Of a stretch of DNA of 64,000 nt, positions 33,440-45,410 are shown in pieces. The position numbers and the translations under genes are program-made. The DNA lies in assembly GCA_028554645.1 (NCBI GenBank), contig JAQOOI010000079.1, forward strand, positions 744,001-808,000. Direction: 5' to 3'. Below the pieces are notes generated by a model. That model was not told where the DNA came from. It did no database searches and saw nothing but the letters and a program-made list of their open reading frames with translations. Source of the stretch: Omphalotus guepiniiformis. Lineage: Eukaryota > Basidiomycota > Agaricomycetes > Agaricales > Omphalotaceae. How positions within the stretch are numbered: the stretch's first letter is position 1; every line of letters begins with the position of its first letter.

Positions 33440-36029
33440 TCATAGAGCGGCTTTTCCTGCAGTCTATTACACGAACAAGCCAGGTCAGTGGAGGCTAGCA
33501 GCAAAGAACAAAAAGAAAACCAACCTCGATAGGTAAGACCAGCATCAGCACCGAAGCCACTATGAATAGTGTCGCAGAAACAAATATAGGCCTGCATTCC
33601 ATTCCAACCGCAAAATCAGCAAAGAGATCTGACAGAGAGAATGTCAATGAATCCTCACCCATTCGCAGTACCTTGTGACGCGGCTCCTGAGGGAGTGGTC
33701 GTGACGATCTTGATTACGGGCGCCAGGATACCAGTAATCCTATTGAAGGCTGAGCACAGTGCATCTCCAGTACCTCGGTGCGGTGCCGGAAAGACCTCGG
33801 GCGTATATGCGTACAAAACGCCGTACATCTGGAATGGACGTACACAGTCAGAATTCTGATTTGCATGAAGATATGTTTAGGCGAAAAACATATTAGACTT
33901 ACGGCGTTTCTGGAAAAGACAAGATCATTCAGAAAGAGAAACCGGAGGGAGAAAGAAAATCGACTTACTGCGTCAATGCCGAAGCACAAGAATACGCCAA
34001 AACATCCACCTCTTTCGTGCTAGTCGTGAACAAAAACAGGAAGATACCCGTAAGAGCAGTGGACACCGCCATCGTCACTTTTCTGCCTCCCATAGCAAAC
34101 TTTGTCTGGTTCTTTCTCGACCAATCGACAACGAGGCAAGCAATAATGGACCCGGGCACGCCAAGGACAGATATGATAGTGTAGTTACGATAAGTCGTTG
34201 AAACGCTGTTATCGACGTCGGCTACCTGGGTTGTGAGATAGAGAGTGATGAAGCCATTGAACAACGGATAAGCTAAACCGATTAATCTGGTTGAATATGA
34301 TGTTAGACCAGGGGAGATATGGACCAGGAAAGGGATGGACTTTACCCCCAGAGAAGGATTGTGATAGTCGTATTGATAGCTAGACGCTTGGTAGAGAATA
34401 GTGGGCGTATATGCGATCTTGAATTCAAGAGATTAAGGTTACGCTTTCGGAGAAGGTTATGGGATAACTCACAACGAGAACGAGGAGAGATTCTTCTTGA
34501 GGAGCTGATATATCGGAAGTTTGACTGGTTCTGAGCTACGGTCACCAGAGACGACTCGAAGATGCTCCACAGTCAACGTCATCTTTGTGCCATTAACACG
34601 CGCAATATGTTCGAGGACCTTCAGGAGTAACACATAGATATATGTGGGAAAGAAGAAGAATGATAAGAAACCCTGAGTGGTGGCTTGCCCGCAGGCCAAC
34701 AGCTCGAACACGTACCCGTATAGCATCTTCGTCGCGCCCTTTTGCTATGAGATACTTTGATGACTCTTGTAAGTCGAAGACGAGGTAACGCAATATCCAC
34801 ATCACGATAGTGACCCCTCCGCTGTAGATAGAGAATTTAGAGCTGCGACACTGGACGACAATAAGAGTCGCTTACTCACAGGGTATAGCTATGCAAACCA
34901 AAGACGTTAGTAACTGCTATCGTATTTGTGCAATGGGATATGACTTACAAAGTGTATCTCCAGCCCATATTATTCGCCTTCGTGCAGTCATCTGCCGAGG
35001 AGCATGAAAAATTTCCAATCAATGGCCACGCTATCAACGAAGCAAAAAGCTGTCCGAGCGCCCACCACGCTGAGAGAAGTGTCAGAAGCCACTAAAGTAC
35101 GACGTGCCTAGAATTAGTATACATGGAGGTTATAGGACCAATATAGGACATACTTGGTGCGACTGTGGTACGTGTTCGAGAAAAATAGCGCCTAAACTCA
35201 GACGCGTGTTAGTTGGTAATTCAATTGATCATTTGACGAGATCCGCGAACCATCCACCGGTAAACTAAGAAGTGAGAGGAAATGAAAACGTCAGCAAAAC
35301 AGGGTTCTGAAATGCTTTATATGGTTTTGCAAACGACTGACTTTCCACCCACGCCAAATCCCAAACAAGCAACGAGCGCTCCTAGTGTAGTGAATGTGTT
35401 GGCTCCTCCCGCTGCGACTCCAAATACCCCAGCGATGAACAAAGTGATGTTGAACGAGAGTTTGCGTCCAATCAGATCAGCGAGAATACCCCATGTCGTG
35501 GCACCCAGAATCAGACCCACGTAAAGAGCAAGCGTGGCGAATTCAACTCGAACGGGGTGAAGTTCAAGTTGTATTTGTGGAAGGATGATAGCCACACCCT
35601 GGAGCCAGATGTCTGGAAAACAAGAAGGGGGATGAAATGATTGGCACGAGCGCGACAAAAGTCAGAAAATAGGAAAACGCACTATCCGCAGCCCATCCCA
35701 AACCAGTAAGCATGAAAAGTTGCAGTTGATAACGGCCAAAACCAATCCTACAGGATGGTTGATACATCAACCCTCAATCAGTGTTAGGGTTTTGTGTGGC
35801 GCACTCATTCTGTAAGTGTTCGTTTACTGGATACGATGGACAGACATAAGCGATACGAATCGAGTTACGGCGAGGAAAACTCACTCAATCGACTTTTGGC
35901 TTCATATATCGCAGATACACCATCTTCTTTGGCGACTTCATCCAGCTCGCTTGCATTGAACGGTAATTCAGAGCCTTGGTCTTTTTCGACGTCTACCACT
36001 GTCGGTACCGATTTTTCTTCAATTTTCAT
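33440..36029 (-). CDS. MFS transporter, left copy of an inverted pair
   Basis: Multi-exon minus-strand gene starting at the ATG at 36029 (MKIEEKSVPTVVDVEK) and ending at a TGA at 33440-33442 (TAGKAAL). Exon 2 is 22 nt (INEHLQN), and a 14-nt microexon at 35251-35264 encodes the core of NLPVDG. Family signatures are IGFGRYQLQLFMLTGLGWAAD, WLQGVAIILPQIQLEL, the MFS motif A GILADLIGRK, GGNLPVDG, FLEHVP, the central RYLVFDLQESSKYL and VPGSIIACLVVDWSRKN, and the C-terminal YTPEVFPA/RGTG block (12 TM expected). This resembles the SV2-like/sugar-porter subgroup of fungal MFS transporters; the substrate is unknown. The intron after the microexon has a weak GTTCGC donor where the right copy has GTAAGC. 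It is divergent from the 7TM receptor gene at 37014, and all exons seem intact. Confidence 0.85.
35251..35264 (-). other. 14-nt microexon in left MFS gene
   Basis: Flanked by an acceptor CTTAG and a GT donor. It encodes LPVD plus split codons for N and G within the conserved GGNLPVDG motif. The same microexon exists in the right copy at 43217-43230. Confidence 0.75.
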
Positions 36030-37013
36030 GGTGGGCGGAAGGGGGCAAACGTACCAACCCTTCACTCGGCTCTAAATACCAAATGACTGACATGGGCCCA
36101 AAGTCTTGGCCGCCCTCCCCGGATTGATGGGAGTGGAGCTTCTCAGTATCTGCCTTGTGCAAAACTGAAGATGAATCAAATCGCATCGCGTACACAAAGC
36201 ATGAGTGAAATGTTTTTCGAGAGTAATTTGGTTTACCTAGGGCCAGATAAGTAGGACACACAAGTTGATAAGTCCTCGATAAAGGAACAAAAGTATAGAT
36301 TGAGCTTCGAGTATTTGTACTTTCTGAGCAGATGTAGCAGAAATTCTGGCGCATGCGGTGACTCAGTCAGGGGGAAGAATACTTGACACCGCCCACAGGC
36401 CGCCAGAGGCCGCCACTGCCAACGTTCGTCGAGCCTGAGGTAGCTCGGAGCCTTTCGGTGTGGCCCTGTTTGCTCTTGCCGAGTTGCCGGTAGTACTCAA
36501 TTTCAATATATGGGCGCCTCCGCCTAGGCCTTTTTGACTGGTGACCATACTCAGCCATACTCTCATTTGTGTCTAGCAGCTTTCTTCCAGATGACAGTCA
36601 CTCAAAGATGCTTGCTTAATTCATTCGCTGGGAAATGATACTCACTGCCATCGCTAGTCCATGTCCAAGCATCATGTTACTGTAAGCGTGTAAAAATCTC
36701 TCTGTCAATATGACCATTCTTACAACATACGCAAGCGCCCTCTTAAGTTTGCATATTGGATCCATATATACGTATATGTATGGATCAAGGGAAATCCCAC
36801 TCAGAACCTTGATGCGACCAACTCGGTGGCTGACGCCTTGAACTTGGTGGAAGCAAGGCCGTGTTGTACACATGTTGTGGCTTCTTACCGCTTCTCATGG
36901 AGCTGTTTGGTTGGGTAGGCACACTTGATAGCTACTTAAATCCAGTCATCTCCACGTATCCCCGTCTTCGAATTTCGACTCGTCTCCCTTCCACCTTCTA
37001 CAGGAGCAAGAAA
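36030..37013. promoter_or_regulatory. Shared upstream region of left MFS and receptor genes
   Basis: About 985 bp between divergent start codons. It contains a 28-nt imperfect palindrome at 36759-36786 (GGATCC-flanked, AT-rich centre around TACGTA). The corresponding interval in the right copy is 41297-42444. Bidirectional promoter function is inferred from orientation only. Confidence 0.45.
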
Positions 37014-39020
37014 ATGGCGTTCGACTTCACGCCACATATGGCGACGGTCTCGTGAGTACTCACCGACTTTCTTCGCTGAAAGGATTCTGAAATGTGTGAT
37101 CACTGTCTTTAGCAACTTGCTGTGGGCAGCAATTTCAGCTGTTGGAGCAGGCCTCTGCTTCATTGTACTTCTGGTTATCGCAGCTGTATGGTGTCATCCA
37201 AAGTCACGTATCCATTTGGATCGGGTCAGTTTCCGCATCGTGACCTACGCGCTTATTGCCAAGTTAATTAGTTTCTTCGTTGCTGAATTACGACATTCTA
37301 CTGACATTCAAGTTCTTCGCACTGGTAGTATGATCTTTGGTATTTCAAGCGCAGTCGGGGGGTTACTTACGGGTCCCGGGTTTCTCTGTGGGTTCTCTAT
37401 CTTTATTCTACAGGTCAGTGCCGAGTTTCCCGGTACACGATACAATTGTCGCTGATTAGATTTCTCCGTGCGTACAGCTAACTCTACAATTATCAAGCTT
37501 TCTATTGTTCAGCATCGCTCTTAATCTTCAGTAAGGGTGACTGCGTTTTGATGACGTTGAAACCTTGCTGAACTAGGCAAGATAGACTTGTCGTTGTTCA
37601 TGGTATTAATGGACAAATGATGGAGAAGTACTACCTATTTGGATCTGTCCTGATGACGCTCGTCCTCGTTGTGCCACCGTATGCTGCGGGGCAGTATGGG
37701 TAAGTGATAGCTTTGGGTTCGTGAACCATTGTCACTCATGTTGTCACAGCTGGGATCCTCTTGAGAAGGATTGCTGGTATACGAATGACAATCGAGGGCA
37801 GCGGATAATATGGCAGGTAAGTACTATCAAACAACCTCCGATTGCTCTTCTCATTGAAGTGCACTTCACCTATAGGTGACTACTCAGATGATGTGGACAG
37901 CGCTCACCGTGGTCGGAGAGATCTGTTGCTCTACAGCCGTGTTGCTATTCATGCTAAGACACACAGTCAGTCACCTCTGAAGTACAACTCCAAATCAATG
38001 ATCACTAACTCCACCCTCGCACATGGCGCCAACGACGGATATTTAATTCCTCGCAATCATTCTCAGGAGAGCTTCAGCTAGCACCGCAAGTCAGTCGCGC
38101 AATCAGCTATAAGCAGATCATTATCCGTGTCGGTACGTTTTTCTCCTTACACACACGTTCAACGCAACTCATTACATCGGGGACTAGCGATGTATCCAGT
38201 AGCCTCATGCTGCGTGAATCTAATTAGTGTCGTGACAGCACTTCATTCGACCGTTGCTGACGGTATACATGACTCCACGGTAAGTTCCTTCCGATTGCTC
38301 CTATGCCATTCTGGAACCTTACATGCTCCATTTGAAGGACTATAACGTACTTCTACTAAGTAAGTATATGCTGCGGTACAGTCGTTGAACTAGTAACGAT
38401 TCTTTTCCGTGTTTCCAGGTGACATTCTATACGGCGGACGCGCAATAGTATACGCCTGCCTAGCAGCTTCCGATCCGGTACATCCAAACCCCACGAACTT
38501 CATCTTTTCCTATGAAACTTACTCGGATATCATCTTACCATTCTAGGCTCTCATCCGAGGCGTCAAAACCCTTTTATCCCAACTCATACACGGCCCGCGC
38601 TCAGAAATGGGCTCTTCTTACAAAGAAACCTCATCGGGTCCCGGAGGACTAGAACGAGGTCCAATATCCTCTAATCCAGTCGTTGTTCATATTGAGCTTA
38701 CGACGATACATTCTCCGCCTCTTGATCCCGGATTGGAACCTCCGATTGAACGGGATAAACGCCATGATCCATCCGAGAGCGAAAGCGCGTCATTGTCTGA
38801 AGGAGCGTGTAAGGATAATAGTATTGGACGTGATATTGTTAGTGTTAATGGTGCTGATACTGATGCTGAGAGTGTTCCTGAGGTGCCGGTACCGGTGTTG
38901 GCATCGGAGAATGTGGATACGGGAATGAGAGGGGTTTCTCATATGCAATCGCAGTCTGAACCCCGTCGTCGGAGACGCAGGGATAGGCAAGAGCAAGATA
39001 CGTTTAAAAGACAAATTTGA
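37014..39020 (+). CDS. 7TM GPCR-like receptor, left copy
   Basis: Exon 1 37014-37051 (MAFDFTPHMATVS) is followed by a 61-nt intron and then TM1 (WAAISAVGAGLCFIVLLVIA), the short loop HPKSRIHLDRVSFR and TM2 (TYALIAN), with an intron up to TAG before MIFGISSAVGGLLTGPGF (TM3). Later exons give TLQLSSFLLFSIALNLQ (TM4), LVVVHGINGQMMEKYYLFGS (loop, TM5 start), PPYAAGQYGWDPLEKDCWY (extracellular loop with a likely disulfide Cys), WTALTVVGEICCSTAVLLF, and SYKQIIIRVG. The long hydrophilic tail has a polybasic RRRRRRDRQEQ and ends TFKRQI at 39020. HLDRVSFR and the overall plan match the large group of agaricomycete GPCR-like proteins, some annotated as glucose- or cAMP-receptor-like. The ligand is unknown. 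It lies tail-to-tail with its paralogue at 39336. Confidence 0.75.
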
Positions 39021-39335
39021 CCTTTTTCGACCTTTGTTTTGATGATCATGTGGTAAGAAGTGGTGCGTTAGGAATATGTGTGTACGATGTGTACTGGTAA
39101 TAGTAGCGTATACTTCTCGTTGTATTGTAAAATGTACAGCTTTGATCATGTTGACTTAGCAACTGTAGAAATGTAATAGTATAACCTTCAACAGGAGTTC
39201 AACTTATCTGATAAATTTGCATACCTGGAGATTGGTGGGGTATACCAATAAGCATTTCATTATCATTACAAAGTTCGTGGTATAAATACAACCCAAAGAA
39301 GAGCCCTATGACCTTCGGATGAATGAAGCCTCGAC
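39021..39335. other. Centre of the inverted duplication
   Basis: About 315 bp between the stop codons of the two convergent receptor paralogues. It is the symmetry centre of the 33.4-45.0 kb palindromic gene arrangement and is AT-rich. No internal palindrome of note was seen by eye. Confidence 0.6.
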
Positions 39336-41296
39336 TCATATCTGTCTCTTGAACGCCGCCTCCTGATCTTGCCTCTGCTTTTCCCTACGTCCACTAAAAT
39401 CAATATGTGACACGTCCCTCGCCTCCACACCCGCCAAGGTCTGAGAACCTATTTCACGACCACCCTCCGTATCAAATCTATCGTGATCAATGCTGGACTT
39501 GTGAACTTCGATCTCAGACACGTTATTCAAGTCCTTATCGCTCTTATCATTACTAAGTGGGTGGTCCCGGTCAGACGGTGAAGGTTGTATCGTGGAAAGT
39601 TCAATATGAACTATCATCGCATCTGTTGATGTCGGTGGATTAGGGTAGGATTCTGAGGTAGTTTGCTTGGATGTATTACGACTTGATTGTGCTTGTGAAC
39701 TGTAGAAGAGATGCGATATGAGCGTCTTGATTCCACGGACTAGGGCCTACATGAGAAACATCAAGTTGAGTTTGATCGAGTGAAAGAGTATGTCGGTCAA
39801 CTTACCGGATCAGAAACAGCTAGGAGAGCATATACTATGGCACGTCCTCCATATAGGGAATCGCCTAGAGATACCTGAAGCTTCAGCAACTTAGGAGAGC
39901 AGAGTAGATTGGTACAGATACTTACTGAGTAGGAGAATGTGATAATCCTTAAAGACATGTCAATGATGAGATCACAAGGAAGTATGTATATCTTTGTTAG
40001 AAGACTCTCACAGTAGGATTGTGTATTCCACCAGAAATGGTCGAATGAAGTGCGGTGAAGATGCTCAGCAAATTCACGCAGCACGACGCAATTGGGTATA
40101 GGGCTATTCGCCCGAGGGTGAGAACCACACGTCAGCGGCGTATTGCAGCAGAAGACGTACCAATACGAAGAATGATCTGCTTGTAATTATTTACGTGGAT
40201 GACTTGAGGAGCGGCATGACTTGCTGCTTGTGAGAACGAACGCGATGAATAGAACACCCGTCGTATGCGCACCTGCAGAACGTATAGGGGAAAAATCATC
40301 AGTAAGTTGGATAAAAACAGCTTTGACTGAGCCTGAGGAAAACTGACATTGTGCTTGAACATAAACACCATGACGGTCGTGGCACATATTACTTCACCGA
40401 TAACGGTAAGCGCCGTCCATCCCATCTGCGTTGTAACCTATCAAGTTGTACGTACATGAGCGTAAGGGGTGCAGGTAGAGGGGAATTCGATGAATACCTG
40501 CCATACTATCCGCTGCACCTGATTATCGTTGGTATACCAACAATCTTGCTCAAGAGGATCCCAGCTGCGAGAGAGTCAGTTACAAGTGAGGTGGAAGTCA
40601 AGGGACTGCGTATGTACCCATATTGTCCCGCAGCATAGGGAGGCACAACCAGTATGACCGACATCAGGGCAGACCCGATTAGATAGAACTTTTCCATCTT
40701 TTGCCCGTTCACTTGGTGCACGACGACAAGCCTATCCATTCCCGTTTAGAAGGATCGGGGCCTGAATATAATGAAATGAAATACTCGTACTGTAAATTGA
40801 GAGCAATGCTGAATAGAAGGAAGCTTGAAAACTGAAGAGTCAGCTAAGAGTCAGCAGATATCGTCAGCTATCACTATCGTACTCGAAATCTGGATCTCTT
40901 ACTTGCAAGATGAAGATAGAGAATCCACAGAGAAATCCAGGACCCGTAAGCAATCCCCCAACTGCGCTTGCAATACCGAATATCATACTTCAGATTATAA
41001 GTGTCAGCGGATTGTCCTGATAAGCAATGAAAACATCTCAAGTACTTTGTACAAAGCGCATAGACCACGATACGAAAGCTGACGCGATCCAGGTGAACAC
41101 GAGATTTGGGATGAAACCAAACTACTGCAATAATTAAAAGAACGATAAAGCAGAGGCCTGCTCCGACAGCCGATGTCACTGCCCATAACATATTCCTACA
41201 TTGAAAATCACGCAATTCAGTATTACTTCAGACAATGAATGAGCGAAAAAGTGCCTACGAGACCGTATCCATTTGTGCCGTGAACTCGTAAGCCAT
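39336..41296 (-). CDS. 7TM GPCR-like receptor, right copy
   Basis: Start ATG at 41296 (MAYEFTAQMDTVS) with a short first exon and GTAGGC donor. Then NMLWAVTSAVGAGLCFIVLL (TM1), HPKSRVHLDRVSFR, VYALCTN joined across an intron to MIFGIASAVGGLLTGPGF (TM3), VVVHQVNGQKMEKFYLIGSA, PPYAAGQYG, CWYTNDN, MGWTALTVIGEVICATTVMV, a KQIILRIG segment, and a hydrophilic tail ending AAFKRQI at 39336. Intron positions match the left copy (after VS, after the TM2 Asn codon, before the WDPLE-type loop). The tail is the most diverged part (Asp/Ser-rich, different length), while the TM region is strongly conserved. No stop or frameshift was found, so both copies appear functional. It is divergent from the right MFS gene. 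Confidence 0.75.
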
Positions 41297-42444
41297 GATG
41301 TCCAGCTGGTAGAGAGCGCACAAGAGATGTAAGGAGTCAGAAATGGTAAGATGGGGATAGTTTGGACACCTACAGATATGTAGCTTTAGCTTTAGTTTGC
41401 GGTGCTTTGGCAAGGGGGAACATTCATGAGGGAATCCATGACACGATGTACGATGAGGTCACAAGCACTGGAACAGACTGGAACCCACCGAAGGTGTCAA
41501 CTACCGAATGGGTCGCATCATGATGGGTTGTTCAAACCTTAAAAGAAGATGTATAGACCGGCCTTCTTCTAATCTCCCCGCGCTGAAGAAGTACACGCAT
41601 CAGTGGTCAAATAAACTCAATATCAGTGGCAAATTGTGGCTTGATGTAAGTCGCGACGAAGTAACGAGGGCTTCAACCATCGAAGAGAATTGTGCTGCTT
41701 TGAGTAAGTACATGGAGGCAGCTGACAACCAGAATGAACCATACCAAAATCATTAGGAAAATGCTGTGAGCGTTTGATCAGCTTGTGGAATGTTTGTATA
41801 GTGCGGAGTTGTCAATTCATTGAGGAGATATTCATGAAGGCGCTGGTGGTATCCTATGCTCTCTGACTTGGAAGTTCGTGAAGTCTTGATGATTCAGTGG
41901 ACCACGGAGCTTTGTTAAGTGCGAGCCGTGGTGATTGTGAGAGAACACATTCATACCGAGCTCCTGGGATTCGGGAAGCTTTCGTATACAGTAAGATTCT
42001 CTATGGGAAACTTGAACACTCCAGTGTCCACTTGCACAAGTGAATACATAATGTAATAAATTTTGGAAGTCCGAAGAGGCTCAGTCGCTTCGGCATCTGG
42101 GCGGGCTCTGAACATCATCGGCGCTCTCCAGTGAACCTGTACTACCATCCTGAGTACCAGCTCCGAACTAGTCTCTTTCCTGATACTCTTTTGCAGTACT
42201 TATTGAGGTACCAGCTTCTGTATGGGCCATAAGTCGCAATGTCTCAATGCCGGAGTCCTCGAATTTCTTAGGTTGATCCCCTGCACTAGTCCTAGTTGCC
42301 CTGAAAGTTGACACATTGAATAACTGAATTCTCTTTGATGCCTTAGGAGTACCATCAGCTTACATATGGAAATCGCCACGATGTCACCTACTTAAGTTGC
42401 CCACAAAATTGGGGCACCTTATTCGATAGGTCCCACCGCCTGCC
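41297..42444. promoter_or_regulatory. Shared upstream region of right receptor and MFS genes
   Basis: About 1.15 kb between divergent start codons, the counterpart of 36030-37013. By eye the two intervals share little beyond orientation. Small frames at 41508-41756 and 41951-42148 have no motif. Confidence 0.4.
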
Positions 42445-44982
42445 ATGAAGAACGCAGAGAAGTTTACCGAGGGGGCTGGAGATGTCGAGAACGACGAGGC
42501 AATTCCTGATTTGCCTTTCGATGCAAGCGGGCTCGACGAGGTCGCGCGAGAAGACGGTGTATCTGCGATATATGAAGCCAAGAGTCGACTGAGTGAGTAT
42601 TCTTACCTTGGTATCTTTTATGCTTCTTTGCTAATGCCGGTTCCTCGAGTCTAGTAAACGAACACTTGCAGAAGGAGTATGTCATCCTTCCAAAGTGTAT
42701 ATCAAGTTGTGACTGAAGAATTCTCGTTCTGTATAGAATCGGCTTTGGCCGCTATCAACTGCAACTGTTCATGCTTACTGGTTTGGGATGGGCTGCAGAT
42801 AGTGAGTTTATTGTATTTCTCTCCCTGTCGATCAACCATTCACAATTTTTATGCAGATATCTGGCTTCAGGGCGTAGCCATCATTCTCCCGCAAATTCAA
42901 TTAGAACTGCATCCTGTTCGAGTCGAGTTCACCACCCTTGCCCTTTACGTGGGTTTGATTCTTGGTGCTACGACATGGGGTATACTAGCCGATTTGATAG
43001 GGCGCAAGCTCTCATTCAATATCACTCTGTTCATCGCTGGGGTATTTGGCGTCGCAGCGGGAGGAGCCAACTCATTCACTACACTAGCAGCGCTGGTTGC
43101 CTGCCTGGGATTCGGTGTAGGCGGAAAGTCAGTCACCGATTGATTCTGTCATCTGTTCTCTCCTCGCTAACATCAACTTTCCGTGATGCGTTATCTGATA
43201 TCTTATGGGTCCCCAGTTTACCGGTAGATGGTAAGCGGATCTGGTCGACCGGTCAATTGAAATGTAACTAACATACATCTGATGCCAGGTGCTCTTTTCC
43301 TTGAACACGTACCAAAATCGCACCAAGTTTGTCCTATATCTGTACCATATTCTACATTCATGCTAATTCTAGGATTGTTTTAGTGGCTTTTGACACTGCT
43401 CTCAGCGTGGTGGGCGCTTGGACAACTTTTCGCGTCGTTGATAGCGTGGCCATTGATTGGGAACTTCTCATGCTCATCGGCGGACGACTGCACGAAGGCG
43501 AATAATATGGGTTGGAGATACACCTTGTGAGTTAATATGTATTGCCTTTAACGTTTAATCTCAGCTGACGTTCTGTGGGCGCACATAGCTACACTCTGTG
43601 AGCACACCATCACACACCATACCGTCTAGCGCTTACTTGTTGATACAGCGGAGGGGTCACTCTCGTAATGTGGATCTTGCGATACGTCGTTTTCGACTTG
43701 CAGGAGTCGTCAAAGTATCTTGTAGCACAAGGGCGCGATGAAGATGCTATCCGGGTACGTGGCAGAGCTGCGTGTATAGAAGCGACACACGAGTTTCTCA
43801 TCAGCTTCTTAAAACCTCAAGGTCCTAGAACACATCGCGCGCGTCAACGGTAAGAAGATGACGCTGACCGTCGAACATCTTCGAGCCGTCTGTGGTGACA
43901 GTGGCTCTGAGCCAGTCAAAATGTCGACTTATCAAACTATCAGAAGTTCATTCTCGACACTTTCATTGTATGCCTTTTCCATCTCTATCACCCGTTCTAT
44001 GTTGAAGTTGTGAATGCAAGGTCGCACATTCGCCCTCTGTTCTCTACCAAGCGACTGGCTGTTAATACAACTATCACTATCCTGCTCTGGGGGTATGTCT
44101 GCACCAACTCGTTTTACAACACCCTTGATCGCAATCTGCTTCATTTAGACTAATCGGTTTAGCTTACCCGCTGTTCAATGGCTTCATCACTCTCTATCTA
44201 TCGACTCAGGTAACCGACGTCGATAACAGCATTTCTACGACCTATCGCGACTACAGCATCATATCTGTGCTTGGCGTTCCAGGGTCCATCATTGCTTGCC
44301 TTGTCGTCGATTGGTCTCGAAAGAACCAAACAAAGTTCGCTATGGGAGGGCGGAAGGTGACGATGGCGGTGTCCACTGCGCTTACGGGAATTTTCCTGTT
44401 TCTCTTCACGACTAGTACGAAAGAGGTGGATGTTTTGGCGTATTCATGTGCTTCGGGGTTGACGCAGTAAGTTCAACAGTCCCGGCTGTGAAAATTTTCC
44501 CTCGGCTGATTGTATCTTTCAGGAACGCTGTAAGTGCTATTTACTACCATTGAGGTCTCTGGAACTATCAAAATGTGACTCGCGATCCTTCTATTCCAGA
44601 TGTACGGAGTTTTATACGCCTACACCCCCGAGGTCTTCCCAGCACCACACCGAGGGACTGGAGACGCCCTGTGCTCAGCCTTCAACAGAATTACTGGCAT
44701 TCTAGCGCCCGTGATTAAAATTGTTACGACTACTCCCTCGGGAGCCGCGTCGCAGGGTGGTGCTACTGGGTGAGGATTCATGACATTCGCAATGCTAGAT
44801 TTCATTTGACTGGTCTCGTGGTTTGAACATAGACCTATATTTGTTTCTGCAACACTCTTTATGGTCGCTTCAGTATTGATGCTGTTCCTACCTATTGAAG
44901 TGAGCATTCTTTCCTTCGCTGTCTTTCTGGTTTCTGATGTGAGGTTCCGATGGACTAGACTGCAGGTAAAGCCGCGCTGTGA
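42445..44982 (+). CDS. MFS transporter, right copy of an inverted pair
   Basis: Start ATG at 42445 (MKNAEKFTEGAGDVEN). Exon 1 ends SRL with GTGAGT. Exon 2 is 22 nt (about 42656-42677, INEHLQK). Then come IGFGRYQLQLFMLTGLGWAAD, WLQGVAIILPQIQLEL, motif A GILADLIGRK, the 14-nt microexon 43217-43230 (NLPVDG), ALFLEHVPKSHQ, LLSAWWALGQLFASLIAWP, MGWRYTF, WILRYVVFDLQESSKYL, LEHIARVNGKKMTLTVEHLR, SHIRPLFSTKRLAVNTTITI, VPGSIIACLVVDWSRKN, YTPEVFPAPHRGTGD and a final exon ETAGKAAL, stop 44980-44982. Like the left copy this is a 12-TM MFS transporter of the SV2/sugar-porter-like type with unknown substrate. Exon-intron structure is shared exon for exon with the left copy. It forms a divergent pair with the receptor at 41296. 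Confidence 0.85.
43217..43230 (+). other. 14-nt microexon in right MFS gene
   Basis: Acceptor CCCCAG and donor GTAAGC flank the exon. It carries one base of the N codon, LPVD, and one base of the G codon of the conserved GGNLPVDG motif. Confidence 0.8.
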
Positions 44983-45410
44983 AGTGATCATGATTTGGAT
45001 GTAAGATTTCAAGGGATACATATAAAATCACGAATTGTGTTCCCTACGAAAATGAAATGAACATAGTGGTTGCTGATGATAATTTGTACTCGGCGAAAAA
45101 CCTTCCGTGCATAATTGGTATCTTGCAAGATGTAGCAAAATAAGTCTCTTTGTTCCGGATCCATTCAAGCTACATGCTGTGATAATACTGCAAGTGGGAA
45201 TAAAGGGAGAAGTGGAACCCGCGCCAAGTACTCATGATCATTATTGTTCATTCATCAGAACATATTGCGGGATCACCAAAATCATATGAACAATGCTATC
45301 GTGCTGCGTACTATACATTCTGTTTTCCAATTTACCCATGAGTGGGCGTACATACACATCTTTAGTCTTCGCCAACAAGCGCCCTCAAACAACTTCTCGC
45401 GGGAGAACCA
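44983..45410. other. Intergenic, tail-to-tail
   Basis: About 430 bp between the right MFS gene and the minus-strand oxygenase gene. No coding signal. Confidence 0.5.

Noticed and set aside
41508..41756. Small ORF between right receptor and MFS genes
   Set aside because: No motif, no counterpart in the left arm, and no splice context.
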